Shown here: one piece after another, positions 1 to 7,821 of the stretch
How the letters are laid out: each line of letters begins with the position of its first letter
Numbering within the stretch: the first letter of the stretch is position 1
DNA from: Actinomycetospora cinnamomea
GTDB lineage: Bacteria > Actinomycetota > Actinomycetes > Mycobacteriales > Pseudonocardiaceae
Reading direction: 5' to 3'
Assembly: GCF_003096675.1 (NCBI RefSeq)
Contig: NZ_QEKW01000022.1
Coordinates: 1 to 64,000, forward strand
Length of the DNA stretch: 64,000 nucleotides
The notes under the pieces: generated by a model
Seen by the model: only the letters and a program-made list of their open reading frames with translations
Told to the model about the DNA's origin: nothing
Databases searched by the model: none
Made by a program: the position numbers and the translations under genes

Positions 1-104
1 CTCCAGCTCGGCCGCCAGGCCGGACCGAAAGCCCTGATCGATGCTCACGAACCCGACGCTAGACCCACCCCCCGACACCACCAGAAGATCAACTGTGGAC
101 CCTC

Positions 105-329
105 TCAGCCAGCGCGGCCGAGCGCCTCGGCGTCCGCGGCGAGGCCCGTGACGACATCGGCGGCGGGCCGCACCTCGGAGATCAGCGAGCAGGACTCCTC
201 GGCGTAGAGCACCGAGGAGTCCAGGTCATCGTCGAAACCCTCCATCGGCATGAAGATGCCGTACCGCGGCAGCTCGACGGTCTGTCCGCCGACCGGCATC
301 GTGCCCGTGACCTCACCCTCGCCGGCCAC
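105..329 (-). CDS. small hypothetical protein
   Basis: This is a 74-residue acidic protein that I do not recognise. An in-frame stop lies immediately upstream of the GTG start, so it cannot be extended; an internal ATG at residue 11 is an alternative start. The composition (alternating hydrophobic and acidic residues, EES and EVRP segments) looks coding rather than like a frame shadow. There is no signal peptide or membrane segment. It is divergent from the Rieske ferredoxin gene, with the inverted repeat at 354-388 between them, so the two may share control. It may be the remnant of a longer gene. Confidence 0.4.
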   Translation of the reverse strand: MAGEGEVTGTMPVGGQTVELPRYGIFMPMEGFDDDLDSSVLYAEESCSLISEVRPAADVVTGLAADAEALGRAG

Positions 330-353
330 TCACCGGCGACCGGGTTCCGCAGT

Positions 354-388
354 GCGTTACTGGCATATGAGACACGTATCAGTAACGC
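354..388. promoter_or_regulatory. perfect inverted repeat, likely operator
   Basis: Arms GCGTTACTG (354-362) and CAGTAACGC (380-388) are exact reverse complements separated by 17 bases. The surrounding stretch (about 350-480) is visibly less GC-rich than the rest of the region, as promoters in such genomes are. It sits between the divergent small gene and the Rieske ferredoxin. Arms of this kind suit a dimeric repressor (TetR or GntR type), but no such regulator lies next to it. Confidence 0.5.
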
Positions 389-510
389 TCCAGTGCTGCG
401 ACGGAAACCTTCGAGATGTCGGCCACTCCGCTTGACGTGGGCGCCCCTGCACCTCACGCTTACTGTTGCGGATAGCAGGACACGATGCGTACAGCGCAAC
501 AGGAGCCGGA

Positions 511-846
511 ATGATCTACGTGGGTGAGCTGTCCGACATCCCCTTCGGGGAGTCGGTCCGGGTGCAGGGCTCGGTGGCCATCGCGGTGTTCAACGCGGAC
601 GGCGAGCTCTACGCCATCGACGACACGTGCACGCACCAGGACGCGTCGCTGTCCGACGGCTGGCTCGAGGGCTGCGCCGTGGAGTGCCCGCTGCACGCCG
701 CGTGCTTCGACCTGCGCACCGGCAGGCCCAGTGGCCCGCCGGCGAAGAAGCCGGTGCGCACCCACCGCGTGACCGTGACCGACGGGTTCGTCTACGTCGA
801 GGAGACGGTGCGCGTCGGGGACCGGGAGCTCGCCCGGGTGGTGTGA
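511..846 (+). CDS. Rieske-type [2Fe-2S] ferredoxin
   Basis: A soluble one-domain electron carrier of 111 residues. The Rieske cluster motifs are present: Cys40-x-His42 and Cys59-x2-His62, 16 residues apart, the usual pattern for dioxygenase-type Rieske ferredoxins that hand electrons from a reductase to a ring-hydroxylating oxygenase or to nitrite-reductase-like partners. The ATG at 511 is chosen because an AGGAG ribosome site ends six bases before it; a longer in-frame start at 466 lacks one. The start of the next gene overlaps the stop by four bases, so the pair is translationally coupled. No oxygenase or reductase partner is nearby, so the redox partner is unknown. Confidence 0.85.
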   Translation: MIYVGELSDIPFGESVRVQGSVAIAVFNADGELYAIDDTCTHQDASLSDGWLEGCAVECPLHAACFDLRTGRPSGPPAKKPVRTHRVTVTDGFVYVEETVRVGDRELARVV

Positions 847-1292
847 TCCGCAGCTCGGGCCTGACCGTGCACACTGCGAGGGTGCTGCGGAGTCAGGCCG
901 CGGGCGGCGTGGTCGTCGATCCCCGGGGTCGGGTGGCCGTGGTCCGCCAGTGGGCGCGGACGTGGTCCCTGCCCAAGGGTCACGTCGAGGCCGGCGAGGG
1001 CGTGCTCGACGCGGCGCGACGCGAGATCCACGAGGAGTGCGGGCTCTCCGACCTCGAGCTGGTGAGGGAGCTGGGGTCGTACTCCCGGCCCGGCTTCCGC
1101 CACGGCCTGCCGGAGCTCAAGACGATCACGCTGTTCCTGTTCCGCAGTCCCGCGGCGACGCTCCGCCCGCGCGACCCGGCCAATCCGGAGGCGCGGTGGG
1201 TGGCCCGGGACTCGGTCGCGAGGACGCTGTCGAACCCGGCCGACGGCCGGTTCTTCCGGCGGCACGTCCTGCCACTGCTGGACGTGAGCTGA
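843..1292 (+). CDS. Nudix hydrolase
   Basis: A 149-residue Nudix-fold pyrophosphatase. The Nudix box runs from residue 46 to 68 and fits the Gx5Ex7REUxEExGU pattern exactly (it begins GHVEAGE and ends REIHEECGL), so the Mg2+-binding glutamates are intact. The arrangement in which the box follows SLPKGH resembles the Ap4A hydrolase / MutT-like branch that cleaves NDP-linked substrates, but the substrate cannot be read. The GTG start at 843 overlaps the Rieske stop as GTGA. An in-frame GTG at 867-869 would give a shorter protein that keeps the whole box. It may be co-transcribed with the ferredoxin without sharing a pathway. Confidence 0.85.
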   Translation: MIRSSGLTVHTARVLRSQAAGGVVVDPRGRVAVVRQWARTWSLPKGHVEAGEGVLDAARREIHEECGLSDLELVRELGSYSRPGFRHGLPELKTITLFLFRSPAATLRPRDPANPEARWVARDSVARTLSNPADGRFFRRHVLPLLDVS

Positions 1293-1413
1293 CGCGGGTG
1301 CGGGGTCCGTTTCGCCTTCCGCGGGTGATGACGTCCGTTCCCGCGGCCCCCACCGTCGGACGGGCCGCCGTCGCCGGCAGCCACCCTGACGTCCCGCACG
1401 CCGGAGGCGGACC

Positions 1414-2832
1414 ATGACCCGTAGCCCGCTCGGGGCCGGTACCGGGGACGCCGCGGCGGCCGCGGCGCCGGGTGTGGCGCCACCGCCCGCGCCCCCGACG
1501 CCGGCCGAGCTGCTCCGCTCGCCGGCCTACCTGCGGCTGCTCGTCCTCGCCGCGCTGCTCGGTGTGCCGATCTCCGCGCTGTCGTACGGCTTCCTGCAGG
1601 CCGTGGCGTTCCTCCAGGACGCCCTGTTCACCCGGTTGCCGGTCGCGCTCGGGCTGGGCCCGTCGCCGGTGTGGTGGCCGCTGCCGATCCTGGCGGTCGG
1701 CGGGCTTCTCGTCGGGTGCACGATCCGGTACCTCCCCGGGCAGGGCGGGCACTCGCCGGCCGACGGCTTCTCGACCCACGCGCCGCCGACGGCCCGCGAG
1801 CTGCCCGGGGTGATCGTCGCGGCGGCCTCGACCCTGGTGTTCGGCGCCGTGCTCGGCCCCGAGGCACCGCTGATCGCCATCGGCGGCGGCCTCGCCGTGC
1901 TCGCGGTCCGGGCCGCCCGGACGTCGCCCACCCCGACCGCGGTGACGGTCGTCGCCAGCACCGGGAGCTTCGCCGCGATCAGCACGCTGCTCGGGTCACC
2001 CCTGCTCGGAGCGTTCCTGCTGATGGAGGCCGCAGGCATCGGGGGAGCGACGCTCGGCCTGGTCCTGCTCCCGGGCCTCCTCGCCGCCGGCATCGGTTCC
2101 CTGATCTTCGTGGGCCTGGACTCCCTGACCGGGCTGGGACCGGTGTCGCTCGTCCTGCCCGATCTCCCGGCCTTCGTCCGGCCCGACGTGGCGCAGTTCG
2201 CGTGGGCCGTCGTGATCGGCCTCGCCGCCGCGGTCCTGGGCACGACGATCTCGTGGACCGCCCTGCGCCTGCGCTCGGTCGTCGACCGCGCGCCGGTCCT
2301 GCTCACCACGGCCGCCGGACTGGTGGTCGCCGTCCTCGCCGCCCTCTACGCCCTGGGCACCGGGAACCCGACCTCCGACGTGCTCTTCTCGGGGCAGGAG
2401 TCCCTGCCCGCGCTGCTCGCCGGTCCTACGGCGTACTCGCTGGGCGCTCTCGTGCTGCTCGTCGCGTGCAAGGCCCTCGGGTACGCGGTGTCGCTCAGCG
2501 CCTTCCGGGGTGGGCCGATCTTCCCGGCGATGTTCCTCGGGGCCGCCGGCGGGCTCGCCCTCGCGCCCCTGCCCGGGCTCTCGGTCGTGCCGGCGGTCGC
2601 GATGGGTATCGGGGCCATGTCCGTGGTGATGCTGCGCCTGCCCCTGACCTCGGTGCTGCTGGCCGTGCTGCTGCTCTCCACCGACGGCCTCGCCGTCACC
2701 CCGCTGGTCATCGTCGCCGTCGTGGTGGCCCACCTCGCGGCCGCCCGCCTCCGTCCGGGCGCACCGTCCGCCGGCGATGTCGGAGCGGAGGGGGGCACGG
2801 CGCCCGACGAGGCCGGATCGCCCCGGCCCTGA
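1414..2832 (+). CDS. CLC-family chloride channel/antiporter
   Basis: An integral membrane protein of 472 residues with about ten to twelve hydrophobic segments. It carries degenerate forms of the three CLC selectivity signatures: LPGQGGHSP near residue 108, GPEAP near residue 149 (family consensus GREGP) and GGPIFP near residue 368 (consensus GxFxP). This supports Cl- transport, either channel or Cl-/H+ exchange. I do not see the classical gating glutamate context, since GREGP is altered, so the ion and mechanism are less certain than the family. The first 35 residues are a cytoplasmic Ala/Pro-rich tail. A GGAGG site lies nine bases before the ATG. A hairpin terminator follows. Confidence 0.85.
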   Translation: MTRSPLGAGTGDAAAAAAPGVAPPPAPPTPAELLRSPAYLRLLVLAALLGVPISALSYGFLQAVAFLQDALFTRLPVALGLGPSPVWWPLPILAVGGLLVGCTIRYLPGQGGHSPADGFSTHAPPTARELPGVIVAAASTLVFGAVLGPEAPLIAIGGGLAVLAVRAARTSPTPTAVTVVASTGSFAAISTLLGSPLLGAFLLMEAAGIGGATLGLVLLPGLLAAGIGSLIFVGLDSLTGLGPVSLVLPDLPAFVRPDVAQFAWAVVIGLAAAVLGTTISWTALRLRSVVDRAPVLLTTAAGLVVAVLAALYALGTGNPTSDVLFSGQESLPALLAGPTAYSLGALVLLVACKALGYAVSLSAFRGGPIFPAMFLGAAGGLALAPLPGLSVVPAVAMGIGAMSVVMLRLPLTSVLLAVLLLSTDGLAVTPLVIVAVVVAHLAAARLRPGAPSAGDVGAEGGTAPDEAGSPRP

Positions 2833-2874
2833 CGGCGTCTCCCCGGCACGACCCCTGGTGCCGGGTCAGCCGTC
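2831..2874. terminator. bidirectional hairpin terminator
   Basis: A two-tier stem: outer arms GACGGC/GCCGTC and inner arms CCCGGCAC/GTGCCGGG with an 8-base loop. It lies exactly between the convergent CLC and YrhK genes and overlaps both stop codons. There is no T-tract, as is common for actinobacterial terminators. Confidence 0.6.
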
Positions 2875-3144
2875 GACCGCCGCCGGCGACGACCCCGGCG
2901 GTGTCGCCGCCGCGGCCCGGCGCCGCGTCTCGTAGCGGACCAGGATCTCGCCGAGCACGCCGATGAGCAGGCCCCAGGACGCCACGACGAACAGCCACGT
3001 CCCCGCCCGCGTCAGCGCCGGGCTGAGGAAGAACAGGCTGCCGACGACGAAGGCGAGGTTCCCGACCAGGCCGATCGCGAGATGGACCCAGGGCACGTCG
3101 TGAGCGGTCCGGCTGATGCGGCGCAGATACCAGAACAGGAACAC
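2866..3144 (-). CDS. YrhK-like small membrane protein
   Basis: A 92-residue protein with two hydrophobic segments (about residues 18-42 and 50-70) in the YrhK domain arrangement: a short charged N-terminus, an aromatic-His stretch DVPWVH, then two helices separated by a turn. Function is unknown; the family occurs in small stress or pH-response gene groups. I chose the GTG at 3144 because a GGGAG site precedes it at good spacing. A longer reading from GTG 3231 would add 29 charged residues that do not resemble the family. The gene converges with the CLC transporter, sharing a terminator. Confidence 0.7.
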   Translation of the reverse strand: MFLFWYLRRISRTAHDVPWVHLAIGLVGNLAFVVGSLFFLSPALTRAGTWLFVVASWGLLIGVLGEILVRYETRRRAAAATPPGSSPAAVDG

Positions 3145-3363
3145 GGTCGTCTCCCTCTGAGCTCGACGGGCCCACCCACGCAACCCCCGATCGGGCTCCT
3201 GCGGCTCGCCCCCGAGGGATGAGGCGCGCACCCGACGGTGCCGGATGCCTCCGCCCCGGGCGCCCGCCGTGGGCGGGAGCGGACGTGGACGCGGAGTTCA
3301 TCCACCCGGGGTGAGGTCGGCGGCTCCGGCGCGCGCCACCGTCTCGACACGACGTGAGCGGAG

Positions 3364-5049
3364 GTGTCCGTGGAGGCCGAAGCGCCCTCGAGCGGGCCGG
3401 GGCGGACCGGCCCCCGCCTGCTCCAGGGGCTGCCGTCAGCGCCGTTCGCCCCCGTGACGGGGGCCGATCTGGACCGCATGACCGGCAAGCTCTTCCTCGC
3501 CGACCGTGCCGGGCGCTCCGCGTTCTGGATGCTGTTGACGCTCGCCGCCGTGATCGCGAGCGCCGGGGTGGTGGCGGACTCCACGGCCACGGTGATCGGC
3601 GCGATGATCGTCGCCCCCCTGATGACCCCGATCCTCGGCACGGCCCTGGCCCTCGTGCTGGCCGACCGGCGCCAGCTCCTCGAGAGCGTCGCGGTGGTCG
3701 TCGGGGGCGCTGTCCTCGTGGTCGTCATCGGGTGGCTGTCGGGCTTGCTGAGCCCGGTGCCGGAGCTCGCCGCGACGAACTCCCAGGTCGCGTCCCGGGT
3801 GTCGCCGGAGCTCGTCGACCTGGTCTCGGCGCTGGCCACCGGCGCCGTGGGTGCCTTCGCCCTGGTGAGGTCCGACGTCTCGGACACCCTGCCGGGGGTG
3901 GCGATCGCCATCTCGCTGGTCCCGCCGCTGGCCGTCGTGGGTCTGACGCTGGAGTCCGGGGCCCCGGACCAGGCCGCCGGGGCGATGCTGCTGTTCCTCA
4001 CCAACGTCACCGCGATCATCGCCACCGGCACGGTGGTGCTGCTCCTCTACCGCGTGCGGGCGACCGCCGTCGCTGCCGGACGCCGTGTCGGCCACCTGCG
4101 GCCACGCACGATCGTCGTCGTGGGGGCCCTGCTCGTGGCCGTGACCGTCCCGCTCGGTGTCGGGACCTACCAGACGGTCCGCGGGCAGCAGGTGCTCACC
4201 GCCGCGCAGCCGGCGGTACAACAGTGGGCACGGACACGGTCCTGGCAGGTCGTCGACGTGACGTGGAGCCAGGGCGTGCTGCAGGTCCTCGCCGCCGGGA
4301 CGCCGCCCGCCCCCGACGCCTCGTCCCTGCGTCGCGCCCTCGACGACGCCGGTCTCGCCGACGTGCCCGCCCGTCTCTCCGAGGTCCTCGGCGGCTCGCG
4401 GGAGCTGCCGGTCACGGCGCCGCCGCCTCGACGAGCGGGATCGCTGCGCGGCCAGGAGGTGGACGGCAGGTCGTCGGGCCGGAGTCACCCAGGGCGGGCG
4501 ATGCCACCCGGAGGCCGGGGCGGCAGCGTCCGGTGGGCGAACGGACCACCACCTCGAGGAGGTACCTCCATGGCCGGCCCGCAGACCATGACGGACCCAG
4601 GACCGGACACCGGTCCCATCGACTATCTCGTCGTCGAGTTCCCGCCGGGATCGGTGACCGGCGAGGGCATGCCCCTGCTGCTGGACCTCGTGGACCGCGG
4701 TCTGATCCGCATCCTCGATCTGGTGTTCCTCCGCAAGGAGGACGACGGCGGGGTGACGACCATCGAGATCGCCGACCTGGACGGCGACGGTTCCCTCGAC
4801 CTCGCCGCGTTCCACGGGGCCGCGTCGGGGCTGCTCGACGGAGGCGATCTCGCGGAGGCCGGCACGGTGCTGGCGCCGGGGACGACGGCCGCGGTCCTCG
4901 TCTACGAGAACGTGTGGGCGGCTCCGCTCGCGGCGGCGCTCCGCCGTGGTGGTGCGCAGTTGGTCGCCGGGGGACGCATCCCCGTCGACGTCGTCTCGGC
5001 TTCCCTCGGCGCCGCTCCGGCGGGCGTCGGGGCGGACACGGAGGGGTGA
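3364..5049 (+). CDS. DUF389 membrane protein read through into DUF6325
   Basis: One open frame of 561 codons holds two recognisable units. Residues about 35-245 are a DUF389 membrane domain with five to six helices and the family-typical segments VIGAMIVAPLMTPILGTAL and ISLVPPLAVVG; residues about 255-350 form its soluble tail. From residue 403 (ATG 4570) comes a complete DUF6325 protein with its own strong ribosome site. The linker, residues about 355-402, is Arg/Gly/Pro-rich and looks non-coding, yet contains no stop in any frame. Either this is a genuine fusion or read-through, or a base error has erased the DUF389 stop. The function of both domains is unknown; DUF389 proteins are presumed transporters. 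Confidence 0.6.
   Translation: MSVEAEAPSSGPGRTGPRLLQGLPSAPFAPVTGADLDRMTGKLFLADRAGRSAFWMLLTLAAVIASAGVVADSTATVIGAMIVAPLMTPILGTALALVLADRRQLLESVAVVVGGAVLVVVIGWLSGLLSPVPELAATNSQVASRVSPELVDLVSALATGAVGAFALVRSDVSDTLPGVAIAISLVPPLAVVGLTLESGAPDQAAGAMLLFLTNVTAIIATGTVVLLLYRVRATAVAAGRRVGHLRPRTIVVVGALLVAVTVPLGVGTYQTVRGQQVLTAAQPAVQQWARTRSWQVVDVTWSQGVLQVLAAGTPPAPDASSLRRALDDAGLADVPARLSEVLGGSRELPVTAPPPRRAGSLRGQEVDGRSSGRSHPGRAMPPGGRGGSVRWANGPPPRGGTSMAGPQTMTDPGPDTGPIDYLVVEFPPGSVTGEGMPLLLDLVDRGLIRILDLVFLRKEDDGGVTTIEIADLDGDGSLDLAAFHGAASGLLDGGDLAEAGTVLAPGTTAAVLVYENVWAAPLAAALRRGGAQLVAGGRIPVDVVSASLGAAPAGVGADTEG
4570..5049 (+). CDS. DUF6325 family protein (internal start)
   Basis: A 159-residue acidic soluble protein that reads in the same frame as the DUF389 gene but very probably starts independently at ATG 4570, since GAGGAGG lies just upstream. 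Family features are the opening IDYLVVEFP, the VDRGLIRILDLVFLRK segment, then VLVYENVWAAPLAAALR and a terminal IPVDVV. The function is unknown. It is followed five bases later by a SHOCT-domain gene, a pairing common in actinomycetes, where the two are thought to act together at the membrane or in stress; that role is inference. Confidence 0.65.
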   Translation: MAGPQTMTDPGPDTGPIDYLVVEFPPGSVTGEGMPLLLDLVDRGLIRILDLVFLRKEDDGGVTTIEIADLDGDGSLDLAAFHGAASGLLDGGDLAEAGTVLAPGTTAAVLVYENVWAAPLAAALRRGGAQLVAGGRIPVDVVSASLGAAPAGVGADTEG

Positions 5050-5054
5050 GGAGC

Positions 5055-5390
5055 ATGCCGGGACTGCTGCGAGGACTCGCGCGCACAGCGCTGGTGGCCG
5101 GCACGGCGACCGCGGTGTCGAACCGCGTCTCGCGTCGTCAGGCCGGCAGGTGGGCGGCCCAGGACGCCGCCGCGGCACCGCCGCCCGCGTACGCGCCGCC
5201 CGAGTACCCGCCGCCCGAGTACCCGCCGCCTGCATACGCGCCGCCCGCCTACCCACCGCCGGCCGGGGGCGGGGCGCCGCAAGGTGACGACACGCTGGCG
5301 CAGCTCCGGGAGCTGGCCGAGCTGCGGAGCCAGGGTGTGTTGACCGAGCAGGAGTTCGCGGACCAGAAGCGCCGGATCCTCGGCTCCTGA
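5055..5390 (+). CDS. SHOCT-domain protein with Pro/Tyr repeats
   Basis: A 111-residue protein in three parts: an N-terminal basic amphipathic stretch (residues 1-33, with TALVAGTATAVSNRVSRRQ), a proline/tyrosine repeat tract (about residues 40-72, repeated PPAY/PPEY units) and a C-terminal SHOCT helix pair (about residues 80-111) ending in the typical EFADQKRRIL. SHOCT domains are short oligomerisation or membrane-association modules. The start follows GTGAGGAG and lies five bases after the DUF6325 stop, so the two are in one operon. The Pro/Tyr tract is encoded by an imperfect 15-base repeat and may vary in length between strains. Confidence 0.8.
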   Translation: MPGLLRGLARTALVAGTATAVSNRVSRRQAGRWAAQDAAAAPPPAYAPPEYPPPEYPPPAYAPPAYPPPAGGGAPQGDDTLAQLRELAELRSQGVLTEQEFADQKRRILGS

Positions 5391-5402
5391 CGGTCCCCCG
5401 CC

Positions 5403-5423
5403 CGGCCGTCCCCGGGGCGGCCG
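5403..5423. terminator. GC-rich hairpin between convergent genes
   Basis: Arms CGGCCG at 5403-5408 and 5418-5423 enclose TCCCCGGGG. It lies between the ends of the SHOCT and DUF7144 genes, so it probably stops transcription from both sides. There is no T-tract. Confidence 0.4.
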
Positions 5424-5435
5424 TGCGGCCCGGTC

Positions 5436-5897
5436 TCACATGCGGGCGCCACGCCGATCGGTCGCGAGCGCGAAGATGACCGCGATGTCGAGGGCGATCA
5501 CGACGACCGCCCACATCGGGTACACCGCGAGGAACAGCAGGTTGACCACTGCGCTCGTCGCGGCGAGCGCGATGCCCACCACGCGGGCCCACAGTCGTCC
5601 CGCGAGGACCCCCACGCCGGCGGCGGCGACGAGGACGCCGAGGACGAGGTGGACCCAGCCCCACACGCCGGCGGAGACGACGGCGAGCACGCGGTCGCCG
5701 CCGTTGACGACGTAGAAGCTCGGCTGCAGGAGCGCGACCAGCCCCTGGATCACCCCGATCGCCCCGGCGATCATCATCACGATGCCGGCGAAGCGGATCC
5801 AGCGGGTCCAGTCGTCGACGTCGGAGCCGTACGAGCGCGGCCCCGGCGTGTAGATCGCGTCCACCCACTGGGCCGGTGTGCGCTGCGTGCCGCTCAT
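5436..5897 (-). CDS. DUF7144 four-helix membrane protein
   Basis: A 153-residue membrane protein with a hydrophilic N-terminus (about 30 residues) and four hydrophobic helices. Typical family segments are WIRFAGIVMMIAGAIGVIQG, then WGWVHLVLGVLV and the NLLFLAVYPMWAVVVIALDI stretch. The function is unknown. A second member of the family lies at 39330-39794 with the same helix order, so the window carries two paralogues. It is convergent with the SHOCT gene and followed by none on its own strand, so it appears to be a single-gene unit. Confidence 0.8.
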   Translation of the reverse strand: MSGTQRTPAQWVDAIYTPGPRSYGSDVDDWTRWIRFAGIVMMIAGAIGVIQGLVALLQPSFYVVNGGDRVLAVVSAGVWGWVHLVLGVLVAAAGVGVLAGRLWARVVGIALAATSAVVNLLFLAVYPMWAVVVIALDIAVIFALATDRRGARM

Positions 5898-6041
5898 CTC
5901 GTCACTTCCCCATCCTCGGCGGGCACCGCGGACGCGGGGGCGCCGGCGCGGCGGCGATCAGGGTGCCGCGGCGGGGCGTCGGTGCGCCTCACCCGCCGAG
6001 GGCGACCGAGCGGGATCCAGCGATGGGGCAGCGGCCCGCCG

Positions 6042-6482
6042 TCAGAGGAGCCGGCGGCCGGCCAGGGTTCTCGCCGTCTCGACCGGTTCCGGTACGCCGG
6101 TCTCGACGGCGTGGGTGAGGTGACTGGCGAGGAGCTGCTCGATCGTCTGCGGGTCGGACGCCTTCGCCAGCTGGGCGGTGAGGTCGGAGTTCGCGGCCGC
6201 GGCCTTCTTCACCGCGTCCTTCGCGGCGTCCTTGGTGTCCTTCGATCCCTCTTCGGCACCCTGTTGGTAAGCGATGTCGATGCTGTCCTTCGAGATGTTG
6301 AACTTCTGGGGCAGGACGCCGGTCACGGCGAGGATCGTCAGCACCGCCCCGGCCGCGAGCATGAACCCCAGCCCGACGCTGTTCGTGCCCGGGATGAAAG
6401 TGGCGCCACCGCCGCAGACGAGGAGGAGGAGCCCGAGGACCCCGGCCAGCCACCGGCTGCCGTCCTCGATCTTCGTGTTCAT
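6042..6482 (-). CDS. hypothetical membrane-anchored protein
   Basis: A 146-residue protein with two adjacent hydrophobic helices near the N-terminus (about residues 10-28 and 36-57, separated by PGTN), then a long charged helical tail rich in Lys, Ala and Asp (residues about 70-105, DTKDAAKDAVKK) and a C-terminal segment QTIEQLLASHLTHAVETG. I do not recognise a family. The ATG at 6482 is chosen because translation upstream of it is arginine/glycine-rich and non-coding in character. The tail could form a coiled coil in the cytoplasm. It stands alone, divergent from the DUF5996 gene. Confidence 0.6.
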   Translation of the reverse strand: MNTKIEDGSRWLAGVLGLLLLVCGGGATFIPGTNSVGLGFMLAAGAVLTILAVTGVLPQKFNISKDSIDIAYQQGAEEGSKDTKDAAKDAVKKAAAANSDLTAQLAKASDPQTIEQLLASHLTHAVETGVPEPVETARTLAGRRLL

Positions 6483-6608
6483 GGGTGCCTCGACGCTGCC
6501 GGGTCCGGGTGACGGGCGAGAGTGTGGCGAGGCGTGACCGGGAGGGCCAAGCTGTGTAGCCCGTCCGGTCCAGGACACGACCTCGCCGCAGCACCCCGGG
6601 AGCCACGG

Positions 6609-7562
6609 ATGCGCTCGACCCCCGCCAGCGACCCCCACGCGCCCGACGCCTGGCCGGCGCTGCGCGTCGCCGACTGGGAGGACACCCGCGACACGTTGCA
6701 CATGTGGACGCAGGTCGTCGGCAAGGTCCGCCTCGCCGCCGCACCCATGATCAACCACTGGTGGCAGGTGCCGCTCTACGTCTCACCGCGCGGGCTCACC
6801 ACCTCGTCGGTGCCCTGGGGCCGGCGCCTGTTCGACGTCGAGTTCGACTTCGTCGACCACCTGCTGCGGGTCCGCGTCAGCAGCGGCGGCGAACGGACCG
6901 TCGCCCTCGCGCCGAAGTCGGTGGCGCAGTTCCACGACGAGACCCGGCGCGCCCTCTCCGACCTCGGCCTCGACGTCCCGATCAGCACCAGGCCCGTCGA
7001 GGTCGAGCGGGCCATCCCGTTCGAGGACGACCACGAGCACGCCGCCTACGACGCCGACGCCGCCCACCGGTTCTGGGGACAGCTCGTCCAGGCGCACCGT
7101 GTGCTCACCGAGTTCCGGTCGCGCTTCATCGGCAAGGTCAGCCCCGTGCACTTCTTCTGGGGCAGCTTCGACATGGCCGTCACCCGTTTCTCCGGGCGCA
7201 CGCCCCCCACCCACCCGGGAGGGGCCCCCAACTGCGGGGACTGGGTGATGGTCGAGGGCTACTCCCACGAGCTCAGCAGCTGCGGCTTCTGGCCGGGAGG
7301 CGGTGCCGAGGGCGCCTTCTACGCCTACGCCTACCCCGAGCCCGACGGATTCGCCCGGCACCCGGTGCGCCCGTCGGAGGCCGCGTACAGCAGCGCCGCC
7401 GGCCAGTTCCTGCTGCCCTACGAGGCCGTCCGCACCAGCTCGGACCCGGAGCAGACCCTGCTGGCGTTCCTCCAGGACACCTACGAGGCCGCCGCCGACA
7501 ACGGGGACTGGGACCGTGCGGCCCTGGAGGACGACCCGCAGCGCCGCGCCGGCCCCCGGTGA
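6609..7562 (+). CDS. DUF5996 family protein
   Basis: A 317-residue soluble protein of the DUF5996 family, function unknown. Recognisable segments are the opening ALRVADWEDTRDTLHMWTQV, the HWWQVPLYVSPRGL strand, PVHFFWGSFDMAVTRFSGR in the middle and GFWPGGGAEGAFYAYAYPEP further on. The pattern of conserved Trp, His and Phe residues suggests a binding pocket, but I see no catalytic motif. Start ATG 6609 follows GGGAG. In-frame sequence upstream to 6522 lacks a ribosome site. The gene is followed by a 259-base non-coding stretch that carries the operator of the next gene. Confidence 0.8.
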   Translation: MRSTPASDPHAPDAWPALRVADWEDTRDTLHMWTQVVGKVRLAAAPMINHWWQVPLYVSPRGLTTSSVPWGRRLFDVEFDFVDHLLRVRVSSGGERTVALAPKSVAQFHDETRRALSDLGLDVPISTRPVEVERAIPFEDDHEHAAYDADAAHRFWGQLVQAHRVLTEFRSRFIGKVSPVHFFWGSFDMAVTRFSGRTPPTHPGGAPNCGDWVMVEGYSHELSSCGFWPGGGAEGAFYAYAYPEPDGFARHPVRPSEAAYSSAAGQFLLPYEAVRTSSDPEQTLLAFLQDTYEAAADNGDWDRAALEDDPQRRAGPR

Positions 7563-7667
7563 CCGCAGTGACGGCGGTGGCGGCGACGTCGCCGACCCCC
7601 CGCCCGGCGACGTCGCCTCCCCCACGCGGATCGGGACCCCCGACTCCGTACCTCGGCCCGCTGAACG

Positions 7668-7689
7668 AAACGTACCGTACGGTCTGGTT
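7668..7689. promoter_or_regulatory. palindromic operator upstream of TetR gene
   Basis: The core ACCGTACGGT (7674-7683) is a perfect 10-bp palindrome and the flanks extend it to imperfect 11-base half-sites (8 of 11 positions match). It lies about 140 bases before the TetR-family gene in a local A/T-richer patch. The core resembles the GACCGGTC-centred boxes bound by gamma-butyrolactone-receptor-type regulators, so autoregulation is likely. Confidence 0.5.
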
Positions 7690-7821
7690 CTGCGGTAGAC
7701 GTCGGGGCCTCGTCGTCGACGGGTGTGGCCACCCGCCGGGAGAGACCCCACACTGCCCTGACCGGTCACGGTCGGCCCGGTCGCGGCGTCGGCGTCGCGC
7801 CGGTGGTGGGGGGAGAGCGGC

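Noticed and set aside
5160-5270. Possible non-coding repeat region
   Set aside because: The repeats encode a Pro/Tyr tract that stays in frame between the N-terminus and SHOCT domain of one protein.
3436-5868. An 810-codon open frame on the minus strand across the DUF389, DUF6325 and SHOCT genes
   Set aside because: It is the antisense shadow of GC-rich coding sequence. The translation is Arg/Gly/His-rich without hydrophobic cores, and the plus-strand proteins have clear domains.
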